This document shows positions 11,510 through 22,594 of a DNA stretch of 64,000 nucleotides, one piece after another (the stretch's first letter is position 1; every line of letters begins with the position of its first letter). A program made the position numbers and the translations under genes. A model generated the notes under the pieces. It was not told the DNA's origin and made no database searches. It saw only the letters and a program-made list of their open reading frames with translations. The stretch spans positions 18,935,808 to 18,999,807 of the forward strand of contig CM038214.1 of assembly GCA_021442155.1 (NCBI GenBank), written 5' to 3'. Origin of the DNA: Cymbidium sinense (lineage: Eukaryota > Streptophyta > Magnoliopsida > Asparagales > Orchidaceae).

Positions 11510-12990
11510 CAAAAGCCTAACAATGTATTCATTAAAATTACATCATCTTAAAATTATAATCAACATTTTATGATTGGTGATGGTGCAAGCTCAAACTAAC
11601 TATACAATATTATTCTAAACATATTATAGTGTGAATTAACACACTATATTATATTATATTATATAATGTTATATTATAATTTTCTATAATATAATATATT
11701 GTCTAACATTACACCTCATTAGAATCACATAAAAGGAACAAAAAAATTTTTTTTTCAAAATGTGAATAATGCTGATTTTGGATGTAAAATTATAATTTTT
11801 CTATTAGAAATGGTATAAAATAGCATAATTTTGGTGTTGCTTCTTGGTGTGTGCTATGAATTTGGCCATATTATTCCATCTTAATGTTCAAATTAACATT
11901 TTTGTGAGTTTTTACCCAATGTATTATAACAAAAGCAAAACATTCTAAAATGTACAATAACATTTAGTAACACACCCCCATTCATATATATGTGAAGTTA
12001 TATTGGTATGTACATTATATTTTAATATGCTTTCATATAATATGTTATCTTAAATTACACCTTAAAATGAATCACTTTAAGAAAAAAAAATTATAAAATT
12101 TGTTTGAACATGAACATTTTTTAATGCAAAATTCCATTCTTTTGATTAAATGACACACCATAGCACAACCCCAATGATATTTCCTAAAGCATACCTTAAA
12201 TTTGGCTAAATCTCAAACCTATAAATAAGTATTTTTATGAATTATGCTAGTATAAACTCTACTATATCATACTATAACAAAATAAAATATGCTAAACAAT
12301 AAGTAGTAATACACAATAGTATGCTATAATGCAAAATGCTATAGTATGTTATGGAATCCTATATTATAATACATTAAAACATATTATATTATATTATATT
12401 GCAAATCACATCACAATGGGTTGCTTAAGATAAAAATCATAAAATTTGTCTAAACTATAAAAAACTATATATTTTATTTGTATCACTTACATATTTTAAA
12501 TTAAAATAATATATTATGATGTCATGCTCTACCTTATTATGAATTTGGCCAAATTGCACCACTTTAAAGTCTAAATCAAGATTTTTATAAATAATTCTAG
12601 TGTAGGCTCGACTGCATGATTGTAAAATACTAAAAAAACTTAAAATGTGCAGAATAATATATTATGATATATGATGCAATATTATGCTACAACATTTAAT
12701 ATTTATTTTGAACATAAAATCTTACTTTTTAGACAACAAGTGGCATAGTACAACTTTGGTACTACAACCTAATTTTTCAAATTTAACAAATTTCATCATC
12801 TAATTTATTAAATCAATGTTTTATGATTTATATTAACATAGATTATAGGACACAATACCAAAATATACTTAAACATTTCAAAACATCTTACTTCCAAAAC
12901 CCATCACTACATGCTCAAATATATGATGTTACATTATACTATAATAAATGGTATTATAATATGATCTAGGGTTAGGTTTTAAGGCATTCA
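11510..12990. repeat. AT-rich ~330 bp satellite, five diverged units
   Basis: A unit that includes GAATTTGGCCAAATT-like sequence, then TTTTTATGAATTATGCTAGT-like sequence, an ATAATATATTAT-rich stretch and ACATTTTAGTAAC-like words repeats with starts near 11,530, 11,870, 12,195, 12,545 and 12,785 (spacings about 340, 325, 350 and 240 bp). The units are clearly diverged. It sits between the gypsy tail and the telomere-like array in both arms, a typical place for a subtelomeric or pericentromeric satellite. No coding potential. Confidence 0.75.
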
Positions 12991-13450
12991 AATCTCTAAT
13001 AGTCTAGGGAAAGTCTCTTGAAGACATTTTCTTTAGCTACCATAACTATGTTAGGATTAGGTCATTCTTTAGATCTATTCCTAATGACATCTTTATTCAA
13101 GGTTTAGGGTTTAGGGTTTAGGGTTAGGATTTAGGGTTAGTTTAGGGTTTGGGGTTTAGGGTTAGTTTAGGGTTTGGGGTTTAGGGTTTAGGGTTATAGG
13201 TTTTAGGGTTTAGGGTTTTAGGGTTTAGGGTTTAGGGTTTAGGGTTTGGGGTTTTAGGTTTTAGGGTTTAGGGTTTAGGTTTTAGGTTTAGGGTTTAGGT
13301 TTTGATTTAGGGTTTAGAGTTTAGGGTTTAAGGTTTTTTTTTAGATTTTGGTTTAGGGTTTATGGTTTAGGTTGTGGTTTAGTATTTAGGGTTGAGGTTT
13401 TAGGTTTAGGGTTTAAGTTTTAGTTTAGGGTTTAGGGTTGAAGGTTTTTT

Positions 13451-13894
13451 ATAATAGAGAATGAATTCACATTCAACATTTCTTCTTTTTGATTTCATCA
13501 ACCAAGTAGCACACTAAGTTTTATAAGACACAAGCTACGACATAGATCAAAAGCATGCACCCATAGAGCAAATAAAACTAAATATGTAGCTGTCTCTTAT
13601 TATGGAAAAGTTCCATAACCGGAGATCAAATTATGTTGTTTGTTTCTCAGTTCCCATCAGAACCACTACTGGTAGTGGGATTTACCAAGAATCTCGATGT
13701 CTCCTCCACCCACCATGATTATAACCTCCATCGTTCCTCCCACCTCCATAACCACCTCTCATACCTCACCGGCTCTTCTAGATCCCCCACCACCAATGCG
13801 ATAATTGTCATCTCCACCTTTACCTCCACTTCCAGATCTAGACAAAGCTTGGTTGACGGTGATGTTCCTATCATCAAGATTTTGCCCATTCTTA
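13451..13894 (-). pseudogene. GRP retrocopy fragment 1 (glycine-rich RNA-binding protein)
   Basis: On the minus strand this reads NGQNLDDRNITVNQALSR and then a Gly-rich stretch (SGSGGKGG...GGGGS), the end of the RRM and start of the glycine-rich tail of plant GRP7-like RNA-binding proteins, which act as RNA chaperones and splicing regulators. A frameshift follows. Downstream is about 230 bp of 3' UTR-like sequence ending in a segment shared by all copies. The start codon, RNP motifs and most of the RRM are missing. The copy lies in telomere-like DNA on both sides. Confidence 0.85.
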
Positions 13895-14171
13895 GGTTTT
13901 AGGGTTACTTTAAGGTTTAGGGTTTAGGGTTAGTTTAGGGTTTAAGGTTTAAGCTTTAGGGTTTGGGGTTTAGGGTTTAGGGTAGTAGGTTTTAGGGTTT
14001 AGGGTTTAGGGTTTAGGGTTTTAGGGTTTAGAGTTTAGGGTTTAAGGTTTAGGGTTTAAGGTTTAGGGTTTAGGGTCTAGGGTTTAGGGTTTTAGGGTCT
14101 AGGGTTTAGGGTTGTAGGTTTAGGGTTGTAGGTTTAGGGTTTATGATTTAGGAATTAAGGTTTACAATTTT

Positions 14172-14183
14172 TAATTAAGTAAA
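14172..14183 (+). repeat. Recurring AAATTAAGTAAA block-junction landmark (first of ~13)
   Basis: AAATTAAGTAAA or a 1-2 base variant stands where a TTTAGGG-rich block gives way to a TTTATTTTA-rich block. Further occurrences start at about 15,292, 16,986, 18,001, 19,173, 19,897, 20,900, 25,531, 27,182, 30,571, 33,796 and 35,833. Reverse-complement versions lie near 39,970 and 62,735. A run of T usually precedes it. Spacing is often 0.7-1.2 kb, defining a basic module below the 6 kb unit. Confidence 0.7.
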
Positions 14184-16330
14184 CTAGTACTTTTGGTTTA
14201 TTTAGTTTATTTTTTATTTATTTGAGTTTATTTTATTTTTTATTATTATTTAGTTTAGTTTATTTATTTTAGGTTAGATTTTTCATTTTAGTTTATCTTT
14301 TAGGTTTAGGTTTAGGTTTGTGTTTATTTTTTTAGTTTAGTTTTATTTTTATTTTATTTTTTAGGTTTAAGTATATTTTTTTATTTTTAGTTTTAGTTTT
14401 AAGTTTAGGTTTAAGTTTTGTTTATTTTATTTTAGGTTTAGGTTAATTTTATTTTGTTAATTTTTTATTTTAGGTTTAGGTTTTTTTTTAGTTTAGGGTT
14501 TAGGTTTTTTTAATTTATTTTTAGATTTTGTTTTTTAGTTCATTTTTTAGGTTTAGGTTTTTATTTAGTTTTTATTTTGTTTTATTTTAGGTTTATTATA
14601 TTTTTATTTTATGTTTAGTTTTTATTTTATTTAGGTTTTTTATTCAAAGGTTTATATTATTTTTTAGTTAGTTTAGGATTTTATTTATTTTATTTTATTT
14701 TTTATTTTATTCAATGTTTAGGTTTAAGTTTAGGTTTTGATTTGATTTTATTATTTTATTCTATTTAGGTTTTTATTTATATATTTATTTATTTTTAAGT
14801 TTTATTTAGTTTAGGTTCAAGTATTTATGTTTTTAGTGTTAAGGGTTTAGGGTTTAGGGTGTAGGGTTTATGGTTTAGGGTTTAAGGTTTAGGGTTTAGG
14901 GTTTTAGGTTTTAGGGTTTAGGGTTAGGGTTTAGGGTTTAGGTCTTAGAGTTTAATGCTTAGTCTTTAGGGTTTAAGTTTTGAGGGTTTAGGGTTTAGGG
15001 TTTAGGGTTAGCTTAGGGTTTAGGGTTAGTTTTGGGTTTAGCTTTTAGGGTTTAGGCTTTGGGGTTTACAATTTTTAGGGTTTAGGGTTTTGGGTTTAGG
15101 GTTAGTTTAGGGTTTAGGGATTAGGGTGAGGGTTTGTGGTTTAGGGTTTAGGTTTTAGGGTTTAGGGTTAGGGTTTAGGGTTTAGGTTTTAGGGTTCTGG
15201 TTTAGGGTTAATTTAGGGTTTAGGGTTTAGGGTTTAGGATTTAGGGTTGTAGGCTTAGGGTTTAGGATTTAGGGTTTAAGGTTTTTTTTTTAAATTAAGT
15301 AAATCGGTTAGTTTTAGGTTTATGGTTATTTATTTTAGTTTATTTTATTTTAAATTTTTATTTAGGTTTATTTTTTATTTTAATTTAATTTAGTTTATTT
15401 ATTTTAGGTTTATTTTTTTTAGTTTAGGTTTCTTAGTTTAGTTTATTTTTTAGGTTTAGGTTTAGGTTTATGTTTATTTTTTAGTTTTGTTTTATTTTTA
15501 TTTTATTTTTTAGGTTTAGGTTATATTTTTTACTTTTATAGGTTTTGAATTAAGTACTTATTTTATTTTTTTTGGTTTAGGCTTTAGGTTTTTATTTTAG
15601 GTTTATTTTTAGGTTTTATTATTTAGTTTAGCTTTAAGTTTATTTTTAGTTTATTTTATTTTATTTAGTTTAGGGTTTACATTTAGGTTATTTTTGGTTC
15701 AGGTTTACATTTTATTTATTTTAATTTAGTTTATTTTAGTTTAGGTTTAGGTTTATTTTCCTTTATTTATTTTATGCTTATATTTTTTATGATTAGGGCT
15801 TAGGTTTTATTTATTTATTAATTTTTATGTTTTATTTTTATCTTTAATTTTTATGTTTAGGTTTATATTTAGTTTTTATTTTATTTTATGTTATTTTATT
15901 TTTATTATACATTTAGTTTATATTTTATTTAAATATTTTATTTTTAGGTCTATTTATTTCTTAGTTTTGGTTTTATTCATTTTATTTTAGTTTAGCTTTT
16001 ATTTTTTATTTTATTTTTTTAGGTTAAGGTTTAGGTTTAGGTTTAGGTTTAGGTTTAAATTTTTATTTTCTTTTATTTTATTATTTTATTTTACATCATG
16101 TTATTTATTTATTTTATTTTTTAGGTTTTATTTAGTTTAGGTTTAGGTTTTTAGCTTTTTATGGTTTAGGGTTTAACATTTAGGGTTTGGGTTTTAGGGT
16201 TTAGGGTTTAGGGTTTAGGTTTTAAGGGGTAGGTTTTAGGATTTAGGATTTAGGGTTTAGGGTTTTAGGGTTTAGACTGTAAGGTTTAGGTTTTAGGTTT
16301 AGGGTTCAGGGTATTTGGTTTTTTCTTTAA

Positions 16331-16746
16331 CAGAGAATAAATTCAGATTCAATATTTCTTCTTTTCAATTTCATCAACAAAGTAACACACTAAGTTTTCT
16401 AAGACACAAGCGATGACATAGATAAATAATGAGCACACATAGAGAAAATCAAAAACCCTAGATAACTACAGCCGTCTCTACTATAAAGACATAGTTCCAT
16501 AAGGAACAAATCAAGTTGCTCATTCATCAATTTCTCTAGTTCCCATCAAAACCACCCTAGTCTCTTGAGTAGCGGGATTCACCATCATATCCCCGATCTC
16601 TCCTTTTCCACCACCACTGGTAACCTTCCTTCCTCCCACCTCCATATCCACCAGCCTCTCTAGATCCCCACCACCACTATGATAATTGCCTTTGCCTCCA
16701 TAGATTTAGACTAAGCCTAGTTGATGGTGATGTTTCTGCCATCAAG
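16331..16746 (-). pseudogene. GRP retrocopy fragment 2
   Basis: Minus-strand reading shows LDGRNITIN, then after frame changes GGRKEGY, RRDRGYDGESRYSR and a closing FDGN, the C-terminal signature of plant glycine-rich RNA-binding proteins. It is about 12 bp shorter at its 5' side than copies 1, 3 and 4, having lost the NGQ codons. The 3' UTR part contains TTGATGAAATTGAAAAG, as in the other copies. Several stops make it non-coding. Confidence 0.85.
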
Positions 16747-19700
16747 GTTTAGAGTAGTAGGTTTTAGGGTTTAGGGTTTAGGGATTAGGGTTTAGGGTTT
16801 AGGGTTAGGTTTTAGCATTTATAGTTTAGGGTTTAGAGTTTAGGGTTTAGGGTTTAGGGTTTTAGGGTTTATGCTTTTAGTGTTTAGGGTTTTGGGTTAG
16901 GGTTTAGGGTTAAGGGTTTAAAGTATTTTTTTAGGGATTAGGGTTTAGGGTTTAGGATTTAGGGTTTAAAGGTTTTTTTATTTTTAAATTAAGTAAATCG
17001 GTAGGTTTAGGTTTATTTAGTATATTTAGTTTATTTTATACTTATTTTAGATTACTTTATTTTTTACTTTTATTTAGGTTTTATTTTCATTTTTATTTAG
17101 TTTAGTTTATTAGTTTAGGTTTATTTATTATAGTTTATGTTTTTTATTTTAGTTTATTTTTTAGGTTTAGGTTTTGGTTTTGGTTTATTTTATAGTTGAG
17201 TTTTTTTTCAGATTTATGTTTTATTTTATATTTTTAGGTTTACGTTTAGGTTTTTATTTTATTTTTTAGGTTTAGGTTTGAGGTTTTTATTTTAGGGTTG
17301 TTTTTTGGTTTTTTTTTAGTTTAGGTTTAGGTTTATTAATAGTTTATTTTATTTTATTTAGCTTAGGTTTTGATTTAGGTTTAGTTTATTTTAGGTTTAG
17401 GTTTTATTTATTTTAGTTTAGTTTATTTTAGTTTAGGTTTAGGTTTATTTTATTTTGTTTATTTTGGGTTTAGGTTTTTTTTAAGTTTAAGGTTTAGGTT
17501 TTATTTTTTATTTAATTTTAGGTTTAGGTTTTTATTTAGTTTTTATTTTATTTTATTTTAGGTTTATTTTTTTTATTTTACATCTAGTTCTTATTTTATT
17601 TAGGGTTTTTATTCTTAGGTTTATTTTATTTTTTTTAGTTCAATTTTGGTTTTTAATTATCTCAATTTTGGTTTAGGTTTAGGTGAAGGTTTTAGTTTAG
17701 GTTTTAATTTTAGTTTATTTATTTATTTTATTTTTATGTTTTATTAGTTTAGGTTTTAGGTTTTAGGTTTAGGGTTTAGTGTTTAGGGTTTAGGTTATAG
17801 GATTTTAGGTTTGGGGTTTAGGGTTCAAGGTTCAGTGTTGTAGGTTTTAGGGTTTAGGGTTTAGGGTTTTGGGTTTTGGGTTTTGGGTTTTGGGTTTAGG
17901 GTTTAGGGTTTAGTGTTTAGGGTTTAGGGTTTTAGGCTTTAGGATTTATGATTTTAGGGTTTAGGGTTTTTTATTTTATTTTTTATTTTTTATTTTTATG
18001 AAATTAAGTAAAGTGGTAGGTTTTGGTTTATTTAGTTTATTTTTTATTTATTTTAGTTTATTTACTTTTCAAATTTATTTAGGTTTATTTTTATCTTTAT
18101 TTGGTTTAGTTTATTTATTTTAGGTTTATTTATTTTAGTTTAAGTTTTTATTTTAGTTTATTTTTTATGTTTATGTTTAGGTTTAGGTTTATTTTTTAGT
18201 TTTATTTTTATTTTTATTTTATTTTTAGGTTTATGTATTATTTTTTATTTTTTTGGTTTAGGTTTAGGTTTTTATTATATTTTTATATGTTTAGGTTTTA
18301 GGTTTCTATTTTAGTTATATTTTTAGGTTTTCTTTCTAAGTTTAGGTTTAGGATTATTTTTAGTTTATTTATTTTATTTTATTTAGGTTTAAGTTTATTT
18401 TAGGTTTAGGCTCTTGTTTAGTTTAGGGATATGTTTTATTTTTATTTATTTATAGGTTTTAGGCTTATTTTTAATTTTAAATTTTTATTTAGTTTTTATT
18501 TAATTTTATTTTAAGTTTTCTTTTTTACAATTTTTAGGTTTAATTTTTATTTTGTTTAAGATATTTATTTTTAAGCTTAGTTTAGTTTTTATTTATTAGA
18601 TTTTAGTTTAGTTTTTATTTATTATTTTATTTTTTTTTAGGTTTAAGTTTTAGGTTTTTATTTTAGGTTTATTTATTTTTTATTTAATTTAATTTTTATT
18701 TTATTTTATGTTAGGTTTAAGTTTTTTATTTATTTTTTTTTTTGTTTAGGTTTTAAGTTTTATTTTAGGTTTAATTTCAGGTTTAATTTTTTAGTTTGGG
18801 TTTAGGTTTATTTTTAGTTTATTTTATTTTATTTAGTTTAGGTTTAGGTTTAAGTTTAGCAGATTTTAGATTTTATTTACTTTAGTTTAGGTATAGGTTT
18901 ATTTTATTTTGTTTATTTTATTTTTATTTTAGGCTTAGGTTTTTTTTATTTTAGGGTTTAGGTTTTTTATTTATTTTTATGTTTATTTTTTAGGTTTACA
19001 TTTTTAATTAATTTTTAGGTTTAGGTTTAGGTTTAAGTTTTGGTTCATATTTTGGTTTTAGTTTAAATTTTCATTTTATTTTATTTAGGTTTAGGTTTAT
19101 TTATTTATTTTATTTTTAGGTTTTATTTAGTTTAGGTTAAGGTTTTTACTGTTTAGGGTTTAGGATTTTTTTAAATTAAGTATACAGCTAGGTTTAAGTT
19201 TATTTAGTTTATTTTTTATTTATTCAGTTTAATTTATTTCTTCTTTTATTTTGGTTTATTTTTTATTTAGTTTAGTTTATTTATTTTAGGTTTATTTATT
19301 TAAGTTTAGGTTTTCTATTTTAGTTTATTTTTTAGGTTTAGGTTTTAGTTTATGTTTATTTTTTAGTTTAGATTTATTTTTATTTTATTTTTTAGGTTTA
19401 GGTTTTACTTTTTACTTTTAGGTCTAGGTTTAGGTTTTTATTTAATTTTTTAGGTTTAGGTTTAGGTTTTTATTTTAACTTTATTATATTTTTCTTTCAC
19501 ATTTAGTTTTTATTTTATTTTGGTTTTTTATTTTTAGGTTTCTTTTATTTATAAGTTTAGTTTAGGTTTTTATTTATTTTAGTTTAGTTTAGTTTTTAGT
19601 TTTCATTTTATTTTATTTTTTTTATTTTTAGGTTTTATTTAGTTTAGGTTTAAGTTTTTAGTTTTTTATTTTATTGTTTAGATTTAGGTTATGGTTTAGG

Positions 19701-22148
19701 TTTAGGGTTTGGTGTTTAGGGTTTAGGGTTCAGGTTGTAGGGTTTAGGGTTTAGGGTTTAGGTTTTAAGGTTTAGGGTTTAGGGTTTAGGGTTTAGGGTT
19801 TAGGGTTTAGGGTTTATGGTTTTAGGGTTTAGGGGTTAGTTTTAGGGTTCAGAGTTTAGGGTTAGGGATTTTTTAATTTTTATTTGATTTTATTTAAAAT
19901 TAAGTAAAACGTTAGGTTTAGGTTTATTTAGTTTATTTTTTTTATTTAGGTATATTTTTATTTTCATTTAGTTTAGTTATTTATAATAGGTTTATTTATT
20001 TTTATTTATGTTTTTTAATTTTAGTTTATATTTTAGGTTTAGATTTTGGTTTAGGTTTATTTTGTAGTTTAGTTTTTTTATTTTATTTTTTAGGTTATAG
20101 TTTTATTTTTTATTTTTAGGTCTAGTTTTAGGTTTTTATTTAATTTTTTAGGTTTAGGGTCTAAGTTTTATTTTTTTTAGCTTAGGTTTATTTTTAGTTT
20201 ATTTTATTTTATTAATTTAGGTATTGGTTTAGGTGTAGTTTATTTTAGGTTTAGGTTTCAGTTTTATTTATTTTAGTTTAGGTTTAGGCTTATTTTATAT
20301 TTACTTTAGGTTTAGGTTTTTTTTTTAGTTTAGGGTTTAGGTTTTATTTTTTATATATTTTTAGGTTATATTTATTAGGTTTCTTTTTTAGGTTTAGTTT
20401 TTATTTAGTTTTTATGTTATTTTATTTTAGGTTTATTTTATTTTTATTTTATGTTTAATTTATATTCTATTTTTGCTTATTATTATTAGGTTTAGTTTGT
20501 GAGGTTAGTTTAGGTTTTTATTTATTTTATTTTAGTTTAGTATTTATTTTTCATTTTATTTTATTTTTAGGTTTAGGTTTAGGTTTTGGTATTAGTTTAG
20601 GTTTTTATTTTATTTTTTCATTTATTTAAGTTTAGAATTTTTATTTATTTTATTTCATGGTCTTATTTAATTTTGGTTTAGGTTTTTAGGTTTTTAGGGT
20701 TTAAGGTTTGGGGTTTAGTGTTTAGGGTTTGGGGTTTAAGGTTTAGGGTTTAAGGTTTAGGGTTGTTTGTTTTAGGGTTTAGGGTTTACGGTTTGGGGTT
20801 TAGGGATTAGGGTTTTGGGTTTTGAGTTTTGGGTTTAGGGTTAATTTTAGGATTTAGGGTTTAGAGTTATAGTTTTTTTTAATTTTTTTTAATTTTTTAA
20901 AATTAAGTAAATTATTAGGTTTAGGTTTATTTAGATTATTTTAGTTTATTTTATTTCTATATATATTTAAGTTTTTTTATTTTTATTTAGATTTGTTTAT
21001 TGATTTTTGGTTTCTTTATTATAGTTTAGGTTTTTTATTTTAGTTTACGTTTTGATTTAGGTTTATTTTTTTATTTTATAGGTTTATGTTTTCTTTTCTA
21101 TTTTTAGGTTTAGGTTTAGGTTTTTATTTAATTTTTTTAGGTGTAGGTTTTAAGTTTTTAATTTAGGTTTATTTTTAGGTTTTATATTTTAGTTTAGGTT
21201 TAGGTTTATTTTTAGTTTATTTTTTTTGTTTAGTTTAGTTTATTTTAGGTTGAAATTTAGGTTTTATTTATTTTAGTTTAGTTTATTTTAGTTTAGATTT
21301 AGGTTTATTTTATTTTTATTTTAAGTTTAGGTTTTCTTTAGTTTAGGGTTTAGGGTTTTATTTTTTAGGCTTATGTTTTTATTTAGTTTTATTTTAGGTT
21401 TATTTTATTTTTATTTTTGATTTAGTTTTTATTTTATTTAGGTTATTAATTTTTTAATTTAGTTTATGTTTTTATTTATTTTAGTTCAGTTTAGTTTTTA
21501 TTTTATTTTATTTTTTAGGTTTAGGTTTATGTTTAGGTTTAAGTTTAGGTTTTAATTTTATTTAATTTTCTCATTATTTTTTTATTTAGGTTTTTTTTTT
21601 ATTTATTTTTAGGCTTTATTTAGCTTATGTTTAGTTTTAGCTTTTGGGCTTTGGTTTAGGGTTGAGTTAATTTATGGTTTTGGTTTTGGGTTTATGGTTT
21701 GGGGTTTAAGTTTGGGGTTTAGGTTTAAGGTTTAGGGTTTAGGGTTTAGGGTTTAGTGTTTAGGCTTAGGGTTTAGGGTTTAGTGTTTTAGGTATAGATT
21801 TAGGTTTAGTAGTTAATTTATGGTTTCAAGTTTTGGGTTTATGGTTTGGGGTTTAGGGTTTGGGGTTTAAGGTTTAGGGTTTAGGGTTCAAAGTTAATTT
21901 ATGGTTTCAAGTTTTGGGTTTATGGTTTGGGGTTTAGGGTTTGGGGTTTAAGGTTTAGGGTTTAGGGTTTCGGGTTTAGGGTTTATGGTTTAGTGTTTAG
22001 GGCTTAGGGTTTAGGGTTTAGTGTTTTGGGGTATAGGGTTTAGGGTTTAGGGTTTAGGGTTTAGGATTTTTATGGTTTAGGTTTAGGGATTAGGTTTTAG
22101 GTTTTGGGTTCAAGTTTTTGTTTAGGGTTTAGTGTTTTTGGTTTTTTT

Positions 22149-22594
22149 AACAGAGAACAAATTTAGATTCAATATTTTTTTCTTTTCAATTTCATCAACC
22201 AAGTAACACACCAAGTTATCTAATACACAAGCGACAACATAGATAAAATATGAGCACACATAGTGCAAATCAAATATCCTAGATAACTAGAACCATCTCT
22301 ATGATGACATAGTTCCATAGCGGCGGTCGGGTTATTGATTTCTCCGGTTCCCATTAAAACCAGACCTCTTGAGTAGCGGGATCCACCATCATATTCTCGA
22401 TCTCCTCTGTCACCACCTTTGTTTACCTCAGGTGGCTCCTCCTACCTCCATAACCACCATTGCACTAACCACTACCTCCAAATCGGCCACCACCATTGCG
22501 ATAATTATCGGCTCTGTGTTCGTCTCCACCGTTAAATCTAGACTGAGCGTGGTTGAATGTGATGTTCCTGCCATCAAGGTTCTGCCTATTCTTA
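22149..22594 (-). pseudogene. GRP retrocopy fragment 3
   Basis: Minus-strand reading: NRQNLDGRNITFNHAQSR, then a Gly-rich part (NYRNGGGRFGGSG, stop, CNGGYGGRR) and, in another frame, DREYDGGSRYSRG, ending beside the 3' UTR. The order and spacing match the tail of a plant glycine-rich RNA-binding protein. The 3' end has a short A-run before the array resumes. The antisense 77-codon open frame at 22,369-22,602 is a shadow of this copy. Confidence 0.88.

Larger units (their letters stand above)
3870..13105 (+). repeat. Left arm of the large inverted repeat
   Basis: This segment reappears in reverse complement at 43,973-53,391. At the inner edge the ~110 bp before the array (12,990-13,105) match 43,973-44,085 with one visible mismatch. 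At the outer edge, sequence around 3,870-3,900 (a TTTTGATTTGGCATAATTTG word) matches 53,351-53,391, and similarity then stops. The arm contains low-complexity DNA, gypsy pol, noncoding tail and satellite, collinear in both copies. Lengths are about 9.2 kb here and 9.4 kb on the right, the difference being small indels. Confidence 0.92.

Noticed and set aside
13633..13902. 89-codon plus-strand frame (also 77 codons at 22,369-22,602 and 91 codons at 61,396-61,671 on minus)
   Set aside because: These are antisense readings of GRP retrocopy fragments; Gly codons read backward give Pro/Thr/His-rich strings.
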